This document shows positions 5,758-7,654 of a stretch of 7,654 nt of DNA, piece after piece. The DNA is taken from positions 1-7,654 of the forward strand of contig CALLHZ010000027.1 of the NCBI GenBank assembly GCA_938009115.1. Direction: 5' to 3'. This stretch comes from an uncultured Clostridia bacterium. Its GTDB lineage: Bacteria > Bacillota > Clostridia > Peptostreptococcales > Anaerovoracaceae. The position numbers were made by a program, and so were the translations under genes. Positions within the stretch are counted from its first letter, which is position 1, and every line of letters starts with the position of its first letter. Under the pieces are notes generated by a model. It saw only the letters and a list, made by a program, of their open reading frames with translations, was not told the DNA's origin and did not search any database.

Positions 5758-7314
5758 ATGACGAGCAAACTGAACTTGGATCCCAAAGTCATCGACAGCG
5801 CAAGGACTTCCGCAGCCCATATTGCGCAAAGTATGCAGGAATTCATCGACAAGCATACGACGGTGTCTACGGAGCGGACGATCTTGAGACTGTTGGGCAT
5901 CGACGGCGTCGACGATGTGGAGCGGCCCTTGCCCAACGTGATCGTCGATGCGGTAAAAGATGCGGGAGGACTTCCCCGGGGCGTGGCTTACTGGATCGGC
6001 AATGCCATCCTGCGGACCGGCAAGAAACCTCAGGAGATCGCAGAAGCCATCGGCCGCGGCGAGCTGGACCTTATGAAGCTGGAGCAGGGAAGCGCGGAAG
6101 CTGCGGCCAAAGCCATTGAACCTTATGTGAACAAAGCGTTGGAGCACATCCGCCGCCAGACAGAAAAGCGCAACGAATACCTGACCACTATCGGCGAGGG
6201 CAGACGGCCCTACCTCTATGTGATCGTGGCGACGGGCAATATTTATGAGGATGTCATCCAGGCTCAGGCTGCCGCGCGGCAGGGGGCGGACATCATCGCC
6301 GTCATCCGGACCACTGCCCAGTCCCTGCTGGACTATGTGCCGTACGGGCCAACCACCGAAGGCTTCGGCGGCACCTACGCGACCCAGGAAAACTTCAGGA
6401 TCATGCGGAAGGCCCTGGATGAAGTCGGCGAAGAGATCGGCCGTTACATCCGCCTCTGCAACTACAGCTCGGGACTTTGTATGCCGGAGATCGCAGCCAT
6501 GGGCGCCTTGGAAAGACTGGACGTGATGCTGAACGACGCGCTGTACGGCATTCTGTTCCGGGATATCAACATGCAGCGGACCATCATCGACCAGTTCTTT
6601 TCCCGGGTGATTATCGGCTACTGCGGCATCATCTTCAATTCGGGCGAGGACAATTACCTGACTACCGACGATGCCATCGAATCCGCCCACACCGTGCTGG
6701 CATCCCAGATGCTGAACGAGCAGTTTGCCGTTTTGGCTAACATCCGCGAAGAGCAGATGGGACTCGGCCACGCGTTTGAAATGGACCCGGATACGGAAAA
6801 CGGCTTCCTGATGGAGCTTGCGCAGGCCCAGATGGCAAAGGAAATCTTCCCAAGGGCATCGCTTAAGTATATGCCTCCCACCAAATTTATGACCGGCAAT
6901 ATTTTCCGCGGCCATATCCAGGACGCGCTGTTCAACCTGATCGCTGTATGGACAGGCCAGTCTCTGCAGCTGCTGGGTATGCTTACCGAAGCTTTGCATA
7001 CGCCGCATCTCCACGACAGGATGCTGTCCATTGAAAATGCAAAATATATCTTCAACAACGCCAGGGATATCGGCGAAGAAGTGGAGTTCAAGAAAGACGG
7101 CATGATCCAGAAGCGCGCCCAAAAGGTATTGACGGATGCCAACGAACTCCTTCATCAGATCGAAAAGGACGGACTGTTCCCCACGATCGAAGCCGGAAAG
7201 TTCGCCGCAGTCAAACGGCCTCTCAACGGGGGCAAAGGTTTGGCCGGCGTTTGCAAAAAGGATGGAATGTACTTCAATCCGTTCATTGAAAAAATGTTGG
7301 GAGGTGCGCGCTAA
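5758..7314 (+). CDS. kamD: Lysine 5,6-aminomutase, alpha subunit
   Basis: KamD is the large, TIM-barrel subunit of the adenosylcobalamin- and PLP-dependent aminomutase (EC 5.4.3.3) that moves the terminal amino group of L-beta-lysine (or D-lysine) to give 3,5-diaminohexanoate. At 518 residues it matches the usual approximately 516. Residues I remember from the Clostridium sticklandii structure fall at identical numbers: R184, S189, S238, Y263 and D298, which surround the PLP and substrate. The segment SGLCMPEIAAMGALERLDVM (from 238) and FNSGEDNYLTTDDA (from about 293) are strongly typical. The start at 5758 is set by AAGGAG at 5745-5750 with 7-nt spacing; the frame extends upstream to 5641 but that part lies within kamC. 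The gene follows kamC by 55 AT-rich bases and overlaps kamE by one base. It has no in-frame TTA, CTA or TCA codons. Confidence 0.96.
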   Translation: MTSKLNLDPKVIDSARTSAAHIAQSMQEFIDKHTTVSTERTILRLLGIDGVDDVERPLPNVIVDAVKDAGGLPRGVAYWIGNAILRTGKKPQEIAEAIGRGELDLMKLEQGSAEAAAKAIEPYVNKALEHIRRQTEKRNEYLTTIGEGRRPYLYVIVATGNIYEDVIQAQAAARQGADIIAVIRTTAQSLLDYVPYGPTTEGFGGTYATQENFRIMRKALDEVGEEIGRYIRLCNYSSGLCMPEIAAMGALERLDVMLNDALYGILFRDINMQRTIIDQFFSRVIIGYCGIIFNSGEDNYLTTDDAIESAHTVLASQMLNEQFAVLANIREEQMGLGHAFEMDPDTENGFLMELAQAQMAKEIFPRASLKYMPPTKFMTGNIFRGHIQDALFNLIAVWTGQSLQLLGMLTEALHTPHLHDRMLSIENAKYIFNNARDIGEEVEFKKDGMIQKRAQKVLTDANELLHQIEKDGLFPTIEAGKFAAVKRPLNGGKGLAGVCKKDGMYFNPFIEKMLGGAR

Positions 7315-7654
7315 TGAGTCACCCGAATACGACAGCCACAAGACAAGTGGATATCACCAGGGTAAAGCCCTACGGGGACACCCTGAACGACGGCATGATC
7401 CAGATGAGCTTTACGCTTCCTGTGCCCGATGGAGAGGAAGCCAAGGAGGCTGCCAGGATCCTGGTAAGAAAAATGGGTTTGGACGAGCCTGCTGTGGTCT
7501 ATCATAAAGATCTTGGCATCGGCTACACCTATTTCGTTGTGTACGGAAAATGTCAGCATACCGTTGATTTCTCATCCATCAAGGTCACGAAAGTGGAAGT
7601 TGAAGTCATGGACCGTCTGGAGTGCGAAAAGTACATCGAAGAAAACATCAAGCG
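7314..7654 (+). CDS. kamE: Lysine 5,6-aminomutase, beta (cobalamin-binding) subunit, 5' part
   Basis: The first 113 codons of KamE are present before the window ends; the family is about 260 residues. The N-terminus reads MSHPNTTATRQVDITRVKPYGDTL..., followed by SFTLPVP and MGLDEPAVVYHKDLGIGYTY, which I recognise as the N-terminal dimerisation region of the beta subunit. The cobalamin-binding DxHxxG motif and the PLP lysine (Lys144 in the C. sticklandii enzyme) lie beyond the end and cannot be checked. The ATG shares its A with the TAA stop of kamD (TAATG), and GGGAGG at 7299-7304 inside the kamD end serves as ribosome binding site. This coupling fits an equimolar alpha/beta complex. Confidence 0.94.
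   Translation, partial: MSHPNTTATRQVDITRVKPYGDTLNDGMIQMSFTLPVPDGEEAKEAARILVRKMGLDEPAVVYHKDLGIGYTYFVVYGKCQHTVDFSSIKVTKVEVEVMDRLECEKYIEENIK

Noticed and set aside
5671..7341. Antisense open frame of 556 codons opposite kamD
   Set aside because: Same codon-aligned shadow effect; kamD on the plus strand is a confident family member with matching active-site residues.

Overview
The window carries most of an anaerobic L-lysine fermentation operon, preceded by the tail of its probable regulator. The pathway is the 3,5-diaminohexanoate route that turns lysine into acetate, butyrate and ammonia. The DNA is moderately GC-rich by eye, has strong AGGAGG-type ribosome binding sites and tightly packed genes, and shows sigma-54 control. 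This suggests an anaerobic amino-acid-fermenting bacterium, most likely a clostridial-type Bacillota with a GC-leaning genome. I cannot name the genus, and other lysine-fermenting phyla are not excluded.

Layout. (1) Positions 1-254 hold the C-terminus of a transcription regulator with a Fis-type helix-turn-helix, typical of sigma-54 enhancer-binding proteins. (2) Positions 255-587 are non-coding control DNA. They hold a 10-bp palindrome and an 11-bp-spaced repeat, a dyad at 357-383 that could be the enhancer site, phased A-tracts, a well-matched -24/-12 sigma-54 promoter at 458-473, and a leader of about 100 nt. (3) Positions 588-7654, all on the plus strand, encode kdd, kamA, kamB, kamC, kamD and the start of kamE, which runs off the window edge.

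How the genes work together. KamA (radical SAM/PLP lysine 2,3-aminomutase) converts L-lysine to L-beta-lysine. KamD with KamE (adenosylcobalamin/PLP lysine 5,6-aminomutase) converts beta-lysine to 3,5-diaminohexanoate. Kdd oxidises that to 3-keto-5-aminohexanoate with release of ammonia and NADH. The next two enzymes of the pathway (Kce cleavage enzyme, Kal ammonia lyase) are not in the window. KamB (P-loop protein) and KamC (MutS-like ATPase without mismatch-recognition domains) sit between the two aminomutases. They have no assigned catalytic step. The most attractive inference is that they form an ATP-driven maintenance or reactivation system for the suicide-prone B12 enzyme KamDE.

Expression clues. 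kdd, kamA and kamD contain no in-frame TTA, CTA or TCA codons, while kamB and kamC do not show such clean avoidance along their whole length. A 7-bp GC-rich hairpin with a GCGA tetraloop lies between kamA and kamB. Together these suggest high output of the catabolic enzymes and lower output of kamB/kamC from one transcript.
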